Shown: positions 1-7,513 of the stretch, one piece after another
Layout: each line of letters begins with the position of its first letter
How positions within the stretch are numbered: the first letter of the stretch is position 1
Source: Flavobacterium sp. MDT1-60
Lineage (GTDB): Bacteria; Bacteroidota; Bacteroidia; Flavobacteriales; Flavobacteriaceae
DNA length: 64,000 nucleotides
NCBI RefSeq assembly: GCF_014844035.1
Contig: NZ_CP062159.1
Span: forward strand, 2,294,001 to 2,358,000
Direction of reading: 5' to 3'
Position numbers and translations under genes: made by a program
The notes under the pieces: generated by a model
The model's database searches: none
Seen by the model: only the letters and a program-made list of their open reading frames with translations
What the model was told of the DNA's origin: nothing

Positions 1-1158
1 CATTTGAGAATAACCTCCTGATACCGTAATGTCTTTTTTGAAATTATAACCAAAAGTAGCGTCAATTTCAGTTCCTAAATACGAGTCAAGTTTGGCACTT
101 TGAGGTAGAGGTGTAACAACATCAGCAGCTGACAAAAATACATGCGGAATCAAAGCAAATTGCCATTTGTTTATATTATAGTTTAATTTCAAAAATGCAT
201 CTTGCAAACCAATATTATTTAAGTGATTCCCAACATAAAAATAATCCATATAACCATTAAAACCGTGGTTGGTTCCAAATATTGGATTGAATGATTTTAT
301 AACGGTGCTTCCATCATTTGACGCTTTTCCAGATAGGAATTCATATCCTAATCCAGCTTTGAATGATTCGGTTATTTGGTATCCAAAGTTAGCTGCAGCA
401 TTCCAAGCGCTCACTTGTAAATCGTTGCTTTTCCCCGTTTGCCCGTAAAGCCAAAAATTACTGTCTATTTTATTATTTTTGTATGTAAGGTATGGTCCAA
501 ATGTCTGTTTGTAATCTACTAATAATTTAGCATCGGGATTTGCATATTCGTAACCGGTGTTAAGCAATAAAAAACTTAAACCTAGTTCAGTATTGAATTG
601 GTTATGATACCATGCATATTGCAATGTTTTATAAGTATTAACGGTATAAGGAGTCTGAAGAACATTTTCAGCAGTTGAATTGTAAGCTCCTCCCAAATCT
701 AATTTCTGTGTTTCAGTATGATAACTTACTGTCAATGCATCGTGACTTTGCGCCTGCTGTCCCCAATCTTGCTCTCCAAGAATACGTTGATTGTCGTAAG
801 ATAGCACTTGGCGACCCATTCTTGCACTCCATTTTTGAGTAAAATTGTATTGTGCCCAAGCTTCAAAAACTGCCACTCCATTTTTATCTGCTGTCGCTGC
901 AGGTACAACATCGCCCCATGTTCTGGTGTTTTGAAGCGTCAATTTTACGGTTAAGTCTTCTTGTTTGTAATTGAAGTTTAAACGGGAACGCTGTGAAATT
1001 TGAGAAGTTCCTTTCTGACCTTCGGGTAAAAGTGTTTTGTATCCATTTCTGTATTCAAAACGTGGTCTAACTTGTAAGTTTACATCTAATTCCTGCGCCT
1101 GAATTGAAGCGCTCATTCCTCCTAATACTAATAAAATGAGTATTCTTAGTTTTTTCAT
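1..1158 (-). CDS. Alginate-export-family outer membrane porin (partial, C-terminus beyond window)
   Basis: The minus-strand frame is open from the ATG at 1158 to the window edge, about 386 codons, so the C-terminus is missing. It opens with a signal peptide (MKKLRILILLVLGGMSASIQAQ) and continues with alternating beta-strand sequence rich in aromatic residues. Phrases such as RPRFEYRNGY and WSARMGRQVLSYD are typical of the alginate-export/porin family. It lies downstream of narK, separated by a strong terminator, and has its own -7 box. A role in passing nitrate or nitrite across the outer membrane is inferred from position only. The other family member in this window is at 41011-42408. Confidence 0.8.
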   Translation of the reverse strand, partial: MKKLRILILLVLGGMSASIQAQELDVNLQVRPRFEYRNGYKTLLPEGQKGTSQISQRSRLNFNYKQEDLTVKLTLQNTRTWGDVVPAATADKNGVAVFEAWAQYNFTQKWSARMGRQVLSYDNQRILGEQDWGQQAQSHDALTVSYHTETQKLDLGGAYNSTAENVLQTPYTVNTYKTLQYAWYHNQFNTELGLSFLLLNTGYEYANPDAKLLVDYKQTFGPYLTYKNNKIDSNFWLYGQTGKSNDLQVSAWNAAANFGYQITESFKAGLGYEFLSGKASNDGSTVIKSFNPIFGTNHGFNGYMDYFYVGNHLNNIGLQDAFLKLNYNINKWQFALIPHVFLSAADVVTPLPQSAKLDSYLGTEIDATFGYNFKKDITVSGGYSQM

Positions 1159-1181
1159 TTCTTTTTTATTTTGATGAGTCG

Positions 1182-1189
1182 CAAATTTA
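1182..1189 (-). promoter_or_regulatory. Candidate -7 box for the porin gene
   Basis: Read on the minus strand the bases are TAAATTTG, a perfect match to the Flavobacterium -7 consensus TAnnTTTG. The box lies 24 bases upstream of the porin start codon. I see no clear TTG -33 element at the expected spacing. The remaining gap (1190-1505) holds the narK terminator and otherwise only AT-rich sequence. Confidence 0.5.
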
Positions 1190-1392
1190 TAAGATTAATA
1201 GGATTTTCTTAAATGATAAAAATCATATTTGTAAATTATTTTGCTGTTGGTAATAAGTCGTTTTTTTTATAATTGAAAATGAGAAAGATACAATTAAATT
1301 TCACGAAATACCTGTTCGTTTTTCTACAAAAATTAATATAAAAAGAGTGTAATTTTATGTTTTTGTGATAGGATAATGAAATTAAAAAAAAT

Positions 1393-1428
1393 AAAAGGAG
1401 CTTTTGAAATGAATCAAAAGCTCCTTTT
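1393..1428 (-). terminator. Rho-independent terminator after narK
   Basis: A perfect 15-bp stem with arms at 1393-1407 and 1414-1428 closes a 6-base loop. On the minus strand it is followed by a run of eight T. It sits about 80 bases after the narK stop, as expected for the end of the narK transcript. Confidence 0.85.
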
Positions 1429-1505
1429 AATAGAGAGAATTAGAACTATCTGACTTTCGTCGAGTTTAGTTTGTTAAATATAGTAAAATTAATTTAATAA
1501 ATGGA

Positions 1506-2984
1506 TTATTGTCTGTCAATTACACGGGCTAAAACAGGCTGTTTTTCGTTCATTATTTTGGTGATGGTATAATGCATCCAAATCAGGCAAATAACTGAAA
1601 ACACTAAAATAAAAATCCATGAACTTGACCAGATTCCGGTTGAGGTTAGCAAATATCCAAAGATAATTGGCCCAAAGAAACCGCCCAAACCACCAATCAT
1701 TCCAACCATTCCGCCAACAACACCAACTTCAGTCGGAAAATATTCCGGAATATGTTTGTAAACCGCTGCTTTTCCAATTCCCCAGGAAATCCCGATTAGG
1801 ATAACCAAAACAAGAAAAACCCACATATTGGCATCGAATTTAATTACTGTAATTCCTTTTGCCAGTAATTCTTTTTTCTTTACCGTTTGGTTTTGTTGAA
1901 CAACCACTTGCTGCCATGAAGTTCTGGTTGGGAAAATAGCATTTTCACTTTCGGTTTCTTTCTTTTGAGCAACGGCAAAATCAGTATCACCAACTTTAAT
2001 ATTTTGATCAGAAACAGCAGTGATAACTCCTTTTTTGCTGGCTAAAACTCCAGGTCCGGTTGTAGTAATTTCCATTTTGGGAATCATCAATAAAGCGCTT
2101 AAAATTACTGAAGAGCTTAAAACCCAATACATCACTTTTCTGGCTCCAAATTTATCAGACAAATAACCTCCAAAAGCTCTGATTACACCAGAAGGCAAAC
2201 TGAAAAGTGTTGCAAATAATCCACCCATCACTAAACTTGTTTGATACACGTTCATGAAATTCGGCAATAACCATTGTGAGTAAGCCACAAAACATCCGAA
2301 AACTAAAAAGTAATAAGCTCCAAAGCGCCAAACGCGAGCAGATTTAAGAGATTGAAGCATTTGAGAAACACTCTTTGTATTGTTTTCTATTTTCTTGTTT
2401 TTGGCAAAAATTAAAAAAGCAATTCCAATAACAACCAAAGCTATACCATAAATTACAGGAAGTATTTTCCAGCCATTTTGAGGATCTTCTATAGAAAAAT
2501 GATTTAGTAATGAAGGCGCTAAAAAAGTGGTGATTGCGGCACCGGCATTCCCCATTCCGAAGATTCCCAAAGCGCGTCCCTGCCATTCTTTTGGATACCA
2601 AATTGAAGTATATCCAATTCCGACAGCAAAACTGGTACCTACCATTCCGAATAAAAAACTTAGCAAAGCAAATGTTATAAAACTATCTGCAAAAGGCAGT
2701 AAAAACAAAGGAATCGAGCAGAGGAGAAGCAATAATGAGAAAACATATTTCCCTCCAAACTTATCAGTAAGGATACCAATTGGTAAACGCATAATAGAAC
2801 CCGTAAGAATTGGAATTCCAAGAAGCCATCCCACCTGAACAACGCTCCAGTGGAAAATGCCATTATCAACTAAAAAGGTTACTAAAACGCCATTTAGTGT
2901 CCAACAGGCAAAACACACAGTGAAAGCCAGGGTATTTAAAAATAAAATCTTGTGTGATTGCGAGAGTGAGTTTGTATTTTTCAT
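1506..2984 (-). CDS. narK: NarK-type nitrate/nitrite MFS transporter
   Basis: This 492-residue membrane protein of the major facilitator superfamily belongs to the nitrate/nitrite porter group. The loop 2-3 signature GILTDKFGGKYVF (about 71-83) and the glycine-rich stretches FGMGNAGAA (about 143-151) and VGGMVGMIGGLGGFFGP (about 423-439) match that family. It should carry nitrate or nitrite across the inner membrane for the NirBD reductase encoded upstream. An unusual hydrophilic insert of about 84 residues (about 303-386) lies between predicted helices 9 and 10, on the periplasmic side. The gene follows the NarL-type regulator, separated by a hairpin, and ends at a strong terminator. Confidence 0.9.
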   Translation of the reverse strand: MKNTNSLSQSHKILFLNTLAFTVCFACWTLNGVLVTFLVDNGIFHWSVVQVGWLLGIPILTGSIMRLPIGILTDKFGGKYVFSLLLLLCSIPLFLLPFADSFITFALLSFLFGMVGTSFAVGIGYTSIWYPKEWQGRALGIFGMGNAGAAITTFLAPSLLNHFSIEDPQNGWKILPVIYGIALVVIGIAFLIFAKNKKIENNTKSVSQMLQSLKSARVWRFGAYYFLVFGCFVAYSQWLLPNFMNVYQTSLVMGGLFATLFSLPSGVIRAFGGYLSDKFGARKVMYWVLSSSVILSALLMIPKMEITTTGPGVLASKKGVITAVSDQNIKVGDTDFAVAQKKETESENAIFPTRTSWQQVVVQQNQTVKKKELLAKGITVIKFDANMWVFLVLVILIGISWGIGKAAVYKHIPEYFPTEVGVVGGMVGMIGGLGGFFGPIIFGYLLTSTGIWSSSWIFILVFSVICLIWMHYTITKIMNEKQPVLARVIDRQ

Positions 2985-3003
2985 AGCACTTAATATTTTT
3001 TAA

Positions 3004-3078
3004 CAAAAATAAGTACTATAACGTAGTTAAAAACTGCGAAAACGCAGTTTTTGAAAAATAATTACGTAATTATACGTA
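3004..3078 (-). promoter_or_regulatory. narK promoter with candidate regulator sites
   Basis: On the minus strand the -7 box TATTTTTG lies at 3004-3011. It overlaps ATAAGTA (3009-3015), whose reverse TACTTAT fits the NarL heptamer consensus TACYYMT known from enteric bacteria. An AACGTAG half-motif follows at 3020-3026, and two TACGTA motifs lie at 3063-3068 and 3073-3078. The nirB promoter has the same order of -7 box, TAAGTA and TACGTA. There is no TTG -33 element, which suits an activator-dependent promoter. Binding by the neighbouring response regulator is inference. Confidence 0.45.
3029..3052 (-). terminator. Hairpin terminator after the NarL-type regulator gene
   Basis: A perfect 10-bp stem (arms 3029-3038 and 3043-3052) has a 4-base loop, and its 3' arm ends in five T on either strand. 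It lies 31 bases beyond the regulator stop and upstream of narK, so it probably ends or weakens readthrough from the regulator gene into narK. Confidence 0.65.
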
Positions 3079-3082
3079 GTTT

Positions 3083-3745
3083 TTATAATAAAGAATACTC
3101 GGTGGCTTTATTCGAAAGTTCCATTAAGTTTTTAACTTTCAGTTTCTTCATCAGGTTAAAACGATGTACTTCTGCAGTTCGTTTACTGATATCAAGGGCT
3201 TCGGCAATTTCTTTATTTCCTTTTCCGGATAATAAAAGTGTCAGGATTTCTTTTTCTCTTTTGGTAATCATCATTTCTTCGCCTAAATTTTGCTTAGGTT
3301 CTAATGAAGTAGAAGAGTTTGTTGTTAATTGTCCAATAAGTATAGAAGAAATGTCTCCGCTAAAATATTTTCCGCCTGCAGCAACAGTATGAAGAGCTTT
3401 TAGGAATTCTTCTTTACTTGAACCTTTTAGTAAATAACCATCGGCTCCGGCTTTAATCGATTTCAATACGTATTCTTCAGACTCGTGCATAGAAAGCATA
3501 ATGATTTTCACCTCATTATTGTCGCTTCTAAGTTTTTCTACTACCTCAATACCAGTTAAGTTTGGCATACGAATATCTACTATAAGTAAATCTGGTTTAC
3601 TGTCAGCAACAACTTCAAGAGCATCGGCACCATCAATTGCTTCGCCTACAACCTCAATGTTTGCTTCGTTTTCCAGTAAAGATTTTATCCCATCTCTTAC
3701 AAATACATGATCATCAGCTAGAACAACTCGAATAGTAGCACTCAT
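3083..3745 (-). CDS. NarL/FixJ-family response regulator
   Basis: This 220-residue protein has an N-terminal receiver domain (acidic pair D11-D12, phosphoacceptor D57 in VDIRMP, conserved K near 107). A C-terminal LuxR-type helix-turn-helix follows (about 155-215, TKREKEILTLLLSGKGNKEIAEALDISKRT, given here in two joined motifs TKREKEILTLL and GNKEIAEALDIS). It is the likely partner of the histidine kinase at 4430-6235, and the pair probably controls the narK and nirBD genes. The gap to the kinase is unusually long (about 690 bases) and filled with repeats. A long palindrome lies just upstream of its start. Confidence 0.88.
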   Translation of the reverse strand: MSATIRVVLADDHVFVRDGIKSLLENEANIEVVGEAIDGADALEVVADSKPDLLIVDIRMPNLTGIEVVEKLRSDNNEVKIIMLSMHESEEYVLKSIKAGADGYLLKGSSKEEFLKALHTVAAGGKYFSGDISSILIGQLTTNSSTSLEPKQNLGEEMMITKREKEILTLLLSGKGNKEIAEALDISKRTAEVHRFNLMKKLKVKNLMELSNKATEYSLL

Positions 3746-3772
3746 ATTTTACTTAATTTTGATTCTGAATTT

Positions 3773-3813
3773 TTACGTATATTCATCTATATAGAAGATG
3801 CTAATATACGTAA
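3773..3813. promoter_or_regulatory. Long palindrome with TACGTA arms upstream of the response regulator gene
   Basis: Perfect 11-base arms (3773-3783 and 3803-3813) each contain TACGTA. Inner 5-base arms (CATCT at 3784-3788, AGATG at 3796-3800) extend the pairing around a 7-base loop. The palindrome lies 28 to 68 bases upstream of the regulator start. It may be an operator, possibly autoregulatory, or a leader hairpin. The TACGTA core recurs upstream of narK and nirB. Confidence 0.45.
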
Positions 3814-3836
3814 TTTTTTAAATTAGATAATGGGTC

Positions 3837-4260
3837 AATTAGATAATTAGATAATGTTGGAATTTGATAATGTGAAAATAACGTTGTTAATCCGTTATTT
3901 TTTTGTCCAATCTTGTGATTGATAAAGGAAAATCCGATAATAGCTAGACGAGGATTGGTAATTTTGATTGCGAGTTTCTTATTATTGTATAAAACTGAAG
4001 CCAACATTGAATTTTAGAACTTGTAATAACTTTATAAATCTTTTGAAAACGTTTGCCGCGAGAGGGATGGGAACTGGCTACCGAAGTAGCGTGGACAGCC
4101 CGACAGTATTAGAGAAAGGGGCTGCTGTAGACAAAGTATTTTAAGCCCCTTTCTCTAATGCTGTCTCGCCCTGATAAAGGGAATTAGATAATTAGATAAT
4201 GTGGGAATTAGATAATGTGAAAATAACGCTGTTGATGGGTTATTTTTTGTTCAATCTTGT
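3837..4260. repeat. Pair of 80-base direct repeats flanking a structured element
   Basis: Copies at 3837-3916 and 4182-4260 share most of their sequence. Both open with AATTAGATAATTAGATAATG and include GATAATGTGAAAATAACG. Partial inverted versions of the GATAAT unit continue to about 4430, next to the kinase stop. I see no credible gene in 3746-4429; the short reading frames there lie inside the repeats. Confidence 0.75.
4050..4170. repeat. Interspersed structured element, copy 1
   Basis: The outer arms GCGAGA (4058-4063) and TCTCGC (4164-4169) can pair. Inside are a small hairpin (GGCTACC with GTAGC, about 4075-4090), the phrase AGCCCGACAG, and a perfect 16-bp stem with arms at 4108-4123 and 4144-4159 around a 20-base loop. 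A second element with the same order of parts but different bases lies at 17166-17260. It may be a structured RNA, a terminator or a small non-autonomous mobile element; I cannot tell which. Confidence 0.55.
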
Positions 4261-4429
4261 CATCCGGAGGAAGGATCACACTAGTAGCTCAACAAAGATT
4301 GGCGATTTTGATTGCGGAGTTACTTGCGGGGATTTCTCGTTCCTCGAAATGACAAGTTTGTGTGCAGTAGGAATTTTAAATAGCAAACTAGAAATTATCT
4401 AATTATCAAATTTCCTAATTACCACATTA

Positions 4430-6235
4430 TCAGATAGGAATATTAAAAGTAATCCTCGTTCCTTCACCCGGAATCGATTTAAAGAAAACGCGCCCGTTGA
4501 TGTATTGAATTCTTTCTTTCATAAACAACATTCCCATTCCGGATTCGCTGTTTCGTTTTTTATCGACAGCGGCTACATCAAAACCTTTACCATTGTCATC
4601 AACAATGATACTTAGTAAAGTACTGCTATGTGAAAGCTGAACTATAATATGTGAAGATTCAGCGTATTTTATGGCATTGTTTATTGCTTCCTGTGTAAGA
4701 CGATAAATGTTGATTTCAATTAGAGAATCCAAACGCTGACTAAAATCGGTTTTATTATAAAACAGAATTTCTTTTCCGGTTAGTTTTGATAGTTCCTGAG
4801 TTAATTTTGCTAAGGATGAAACAATGCCGTGATCGCTTAATTCCGGAGGCATTAAGTTGAAAGTTGCCGTGCGAACTCCTTTGATAATATCAAGCGATAG
4901 TTTCTTTAAATATTCAATTTTTTGTGCCGATTTTTCTTTGTCATCCAAATTGATGCTTTCCAGACTAAATTTTAAACCAGTTAACATTTGCCCAATTCCG
5001 TCGTGAATTTCTTTGGCAATTCGGTTTTGTTCGTTTTCCTGATTTTCGACAATTTTACTTGAAATAACTTTTTGCTGATTGATTTTTTCGGTACTGTTTT
5101 CAATATTCAGACGTTCGACTTCGCGTTGCGCTTTTTTGCGTTCGGTAATGTTGAAACAAATAATCAAAAGTTCTAATTCGTCTTTTTTTATGGTAACCGG
5201 AACCATTGATAAATCCAGCCAGATATTTTGTCCTTCCTTATTGATAATATTAATTTCACCCTGCCAGCCACTGCGCTGTTTCTCAAAAATGATGCGATCA
5301 ATATTTAATTGTTCTTTTTCGTCAGTAGTTAAAACTTCAGAGAATTTTTTGTTGGACGAAAACTTGGTGTAGTTTAAAAGTTTGGCAAATTTTTCTCCAA
5401 TATGAATAATAGAACCATCAGGAGCAATACGGCAATAGAGCAGCGTATTTTCCATCGCATAATTGAGCGATTTTAATTCTTTAACGGAGTTTTCCTTTAT
5501 TTCACTGATAATCTCGGTGTCGTAAGCGAGTTTTAGGGCTTTCTTTTCAGAAGATAAAAGTTTGGCAATTAGTCTCTCAATTTTTTTGTTGGTAGGTTTG
5601 AAAATAAAGAAAAACTCCAGCAGCAAAATAAATAGGGTAAAGGCAAAAATCCAATATTCGATTCTGCGCTGTTCGGTAACTTTTTCGTGTGCTTCAAGAT
5701 CGTACTGACTTACAATCTGATTCATTTTCGAAAGAAAAACACCTTCGTTTTTTAGAATAATCCTAACCAGTTTTTGATTATCAGCGGATGTGTTTTTCTG
5801 CTCTAAATTTAGCAGAAACAAATCGGTGGTTTTTACAATACTATTGAAGCTTGGTTTTATTTCAAGGTAAAATTTATCAAGAGTCTCGCTCTTTTCTTTT
5901 GGAAAAGCCAGACTATCACTTCCGTTTTCGAGTGAATTCTGATTGTTTTTCCAAAGTGATAAAACATTTTTTAGATGGGAAATCTGTTTTTGAGAAGTAG
6001 TGTCAGAAACATAATGTAAAATCAAAACTTCTTTGACAATTTTCTGGCTCAGCATTCTTTGCTTCCCTGAAATATTGATGATTTTAGAATCGCTAAACTG
6101 TTGTTTTAAATTATATTGAACTAAAACCTGACTTAAAATGATGGTTACAGCAATAGTCCAGAGTGCAAAAAAATACAGTCGGCGTAAATTTTTGAAAGTA
6201 ATTTTCTCTGCAGCTTCCTGATTGCTCTTCTTCAT
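4430..6235 (-). CDS. NarX-like sensor histidine kinase with PilJ-type sensor and PAS domain
   Basis: The 601-residue protein has a transmembrane helix at about 20-42 and a periplasmic region starting INISGKQRMLSQK (about 53-65). That motif resembles the P-box of nitrate sensors and the PilJ/type IV pili transducer N-domain. A second helix lies at about 193-211, then a PAS domain (about 255-370), a HisKA_3 dimerisation segment with IAKEIHDGIGQ (histidine about 410), and a HATPase domain ending GEGTRITFNIPI. It likely senses nitrate or nitrite and phosphorylates the NarL-type regulator next door. It starts 15 bases after the DUF4202 gene, so the two are probably cotranscribed. Confidence 0.88.
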   Translation of the reverse strand: MKKSNQEAAEKITFKNLRRLYFFALWTIAVTIILSQVLVQYNLKQQFSDSKIINISGKQRMLSQKIVKEVLILHYVSDTTSQKQISHLKNVLSLWKNNQNSLENGSDSLAFPKEKSETLDKFYLEIKPSFNSIVKTTDLFLLNLEQKNTSADNQKLVRIILKNEGVFLSKMNQIVSQYDLEAHEKVTEQRRIEYWIFAFTLFILLLEFFFIFKPTNKKIERLIAKLLSSEKKALKLAYDTEIISEIKENSVKELKSLNYAMENTLLYCRIAPDGSIIHIGEKFAKLLNYTKFSSNKKFSEVLTTDEKEQLNIDRIIFEKQRSGWQGEINIINKEGQNIWLDLSMVPVTIKKDELELLIICFNITERKKAQREVERLNIENSTEKINQQKVISSKIVENQENEQNRIAKEIHDGIGQMLTGLKFSLESINLDDKEKSAQKIEYLKKLSLDIIKGVRTATFNLMPPELSDHGIVSSLAKLTQELSKLTGKEILFYNKTDFSQRLDSLIEINIYRLTQEAINNAIKYAESSHIIVQLSHSSTLLSIIVDDNGKGFDVAAVDKKRNSESGMGMLFMKERIQYINGRVFFKSIPGEGTRITFNIPI

Positions 6236-6250
6236 AATAAAAAAATCAGA

Positions 6251-6835
6251 TTACAGTCCTAAAGATGCTTTTATCAAGTTTAGATTTTCTTCAGAATAGT
6301 TGATTTTTAAGGCTTCCTGATGCCCTTTATCTGACATTTTATCCCATGTTTTTTTGATGATATTCTTTAGTTTTTCGGCATCGTGTTTGTGTACAAAAGG
6401 ATCCAGGTAATATTCTAAAAATACCAAACAAATAACATCTTCAAGCAATTGTGTTTCGGCATCTTTTTTAAGTAACTTCTTTTCGATTAAAAAAGAAACG
6501 CGATCAATAAAATCTTGTTTATATCCTGCTTTTTCTAAGATTTCAGCAGTAAGCTTGGCGTGAAATTTTTTCAATTCTTCTCTCCATCGCAAGTAGCCCA
6601 CACGATCCATTGGGTACGATTCTCGAGCGACTTTCCATCGACAGATATGTTGTGCTTTTGAAGCGATCTGAACTTCTTCTGAAGCTTCAGGCTCAAATTG
6701 CATCAACCTTTCGTACATCCTGTTTGAATAAAGTAATTCTTTAGGATATTCGTTGTTTTGATCGATTTCGATATTTGGATCCTGTGCGTTTTCGGCATCA
6801 ATCCATTCACTTGCTTTTTGAAAAGGTGTATTCAT
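6251..6835 (-). CDS. DUF4202 domain protein
   Basis: Starting at the ATG at 6835 gives 194 residues opening MNTPFQKASEWIDAENAQDP, which matches the start usual for DUF4202 proteins. A longer reading would need a TTG start. The protein is soluble, rich in charged helices, and carries conserved-looking HICRWKVAR and YLRWREELKKFH segments. Its biochemical role is unknown. It lies between nirD and the nitrate-sensor kinase, which ties it to nitrogen oxide metabolism by context only. Confidence 0.8.
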   Translation of the reverse strand: MNTPFQKASEWIDAENAQDPNIEIDQNNEYPKELLYSNRMYERLMQFEPEASEEVQIASKAQHICRWKVARESYPMDRVGYLRWREELKKFHAKLTAEILEKAGYKQDFIDRVSFLIEKKLLKKDAETQLLEDVICLVFLEYYLDPFVHKHDAEKLKNIIKKTWDKMSDKGHQEALKINYSEENLNLIKASLGL

Positions 6836-6904
6836 TGTTGGTTTAGTAATAGATTTCAAATATACGGAATTAGTAGAGAAGTCGAAAGTCTAAAGTCGAA
6901 AGTG

Positions 6905-7001
6905 AGAGGCAAGAAGCAAGAAGCAAGAGGAAAAAGGTTAAAATTTACATCCAATATTAAAGGTTGCATTTTTCAAATCTTGCTTCTTGTTTCTTGCCTC
7001 T
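6905..7001. repeat. Inverted repeat between nirD and the DUF4202 gene
   Basis: Arms at 6905-6928 and 6978-7001 are 24 bases long with one mismatch, built from a reiterated AAGAAGC unit. The stem would form in the nirD to DUF4202 transcript and could reduce downstream expression. It belongs to no other repeat family seen here. Confidence 0.7.
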
Positions 7002-7007
7002 TAAAGT

Positions 7008-7388
7008 CTAATCTACAAACCCAACGAATACTTCATCTTCAACAACTTTAACCGGATACGTTGCAATTTTTAAATCGTCATCTCCATTTAAGTTTGAACC
7101 ATCAACCAATGAAAAAGTTTTTTTGTGCATGGGACACGCAATTTTCGGAATATCATCTGCAGATCCTGTCATTCCTCTGGCCAAAACCATTTCCATTTTA
7201 TGCGGACATGCATTTTGACAAGCGTACCATTCATTGCGACGCGTAAAATTAAAAATCGCAATTTGCTTGTTTTTGTATTTGATGCAGCCCCCGCGGTTGG
7301 TCGGAAAATCTTCTACTTTTCCAGCTTTGAACCAAATTGTAGCATCGTTTGGATGTACTGTTTCGTATTGACTTAAGATTTCTTCCAT
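7008..7388 (-). CDS. nirD: Nitrite reductase (NADH) small subunit NirD
   Basis: This is a Rieske-fold subunit partnering NirB in reducing nitrite to ammonium in the cytoplasm. The ATG at 7388 (MEEILSQYETVHPND) gives 126 residues and avoids a non-native upstream extension. Both Rieske cluster motifs are present: CPHK in ACQNACPHKMEM and CPMHK in IACPMHKKTF. Some NirD proteins lack them, so this one may bind a [2Fe-2S] cluster. It lies downstream of nirB on the same strand, with a hairpin and an A/T homopolymer between. Confidence 0.9.
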   Translation of the reverse strand: MEEILSQYETVHPNDATIWFKAGKVEDFPTNRGGCIKYKNKQIAIFNFTRRNEWYACQNACPHKMEMVLARGMTGSADDIPKIACPMHKKTFSLVDGSNLNGDDDLKIATYPVKVVEDEVFVGFVD

Positions 7389-7413
7389 TTGAGTAAATTT
7401 TTGGTTCCTGTTT

Positions 7414-7506
7414 CTTATCCCTCTTTTTACAATCAAGAGAGTTTGATGGCGCAGTAAAAAAGAGGGTAAGAGGACAGCAAACGTTTGTGATTTTTTTTTT
7501 TTTTTT
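7414..7506. repeat. Inverted repeat and 16-base T run between nirB and nirD
   Basis: Arms at 7414-7430 and 7454-7470 pair imperfectly around CCCTCTTTTT / AAAAAGAGGG cores. A run of 16 T at 7491-7506 (A on the transcribed strand) abuts the nirB stop. The hairpin may set the nirB to nirD ratio. The homopolymer is a likely site of length variation or sequencing error, but it lies outside both genes. Confidence 0.6.
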
Positions 7507-7513
7507 GGAGCTG

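Noticed and set aside
4199..4402. Short frame in the kinase-regulator gap
   Set aside because: It lies within the AATTAGATAAT repeats and has no recognisable protein features.
6901..6930. AAGAAGC tandem units as a CRISPR or microsatellite
   Set aside because: Only three short units exist, with no spacers; they are one arm of an inverted repeat.
7491..7506. T16 run as a terminator
   Set aside because: The transcribed nirB message would carry A, not U, here, and the T-rich strand has no gene ending before it.
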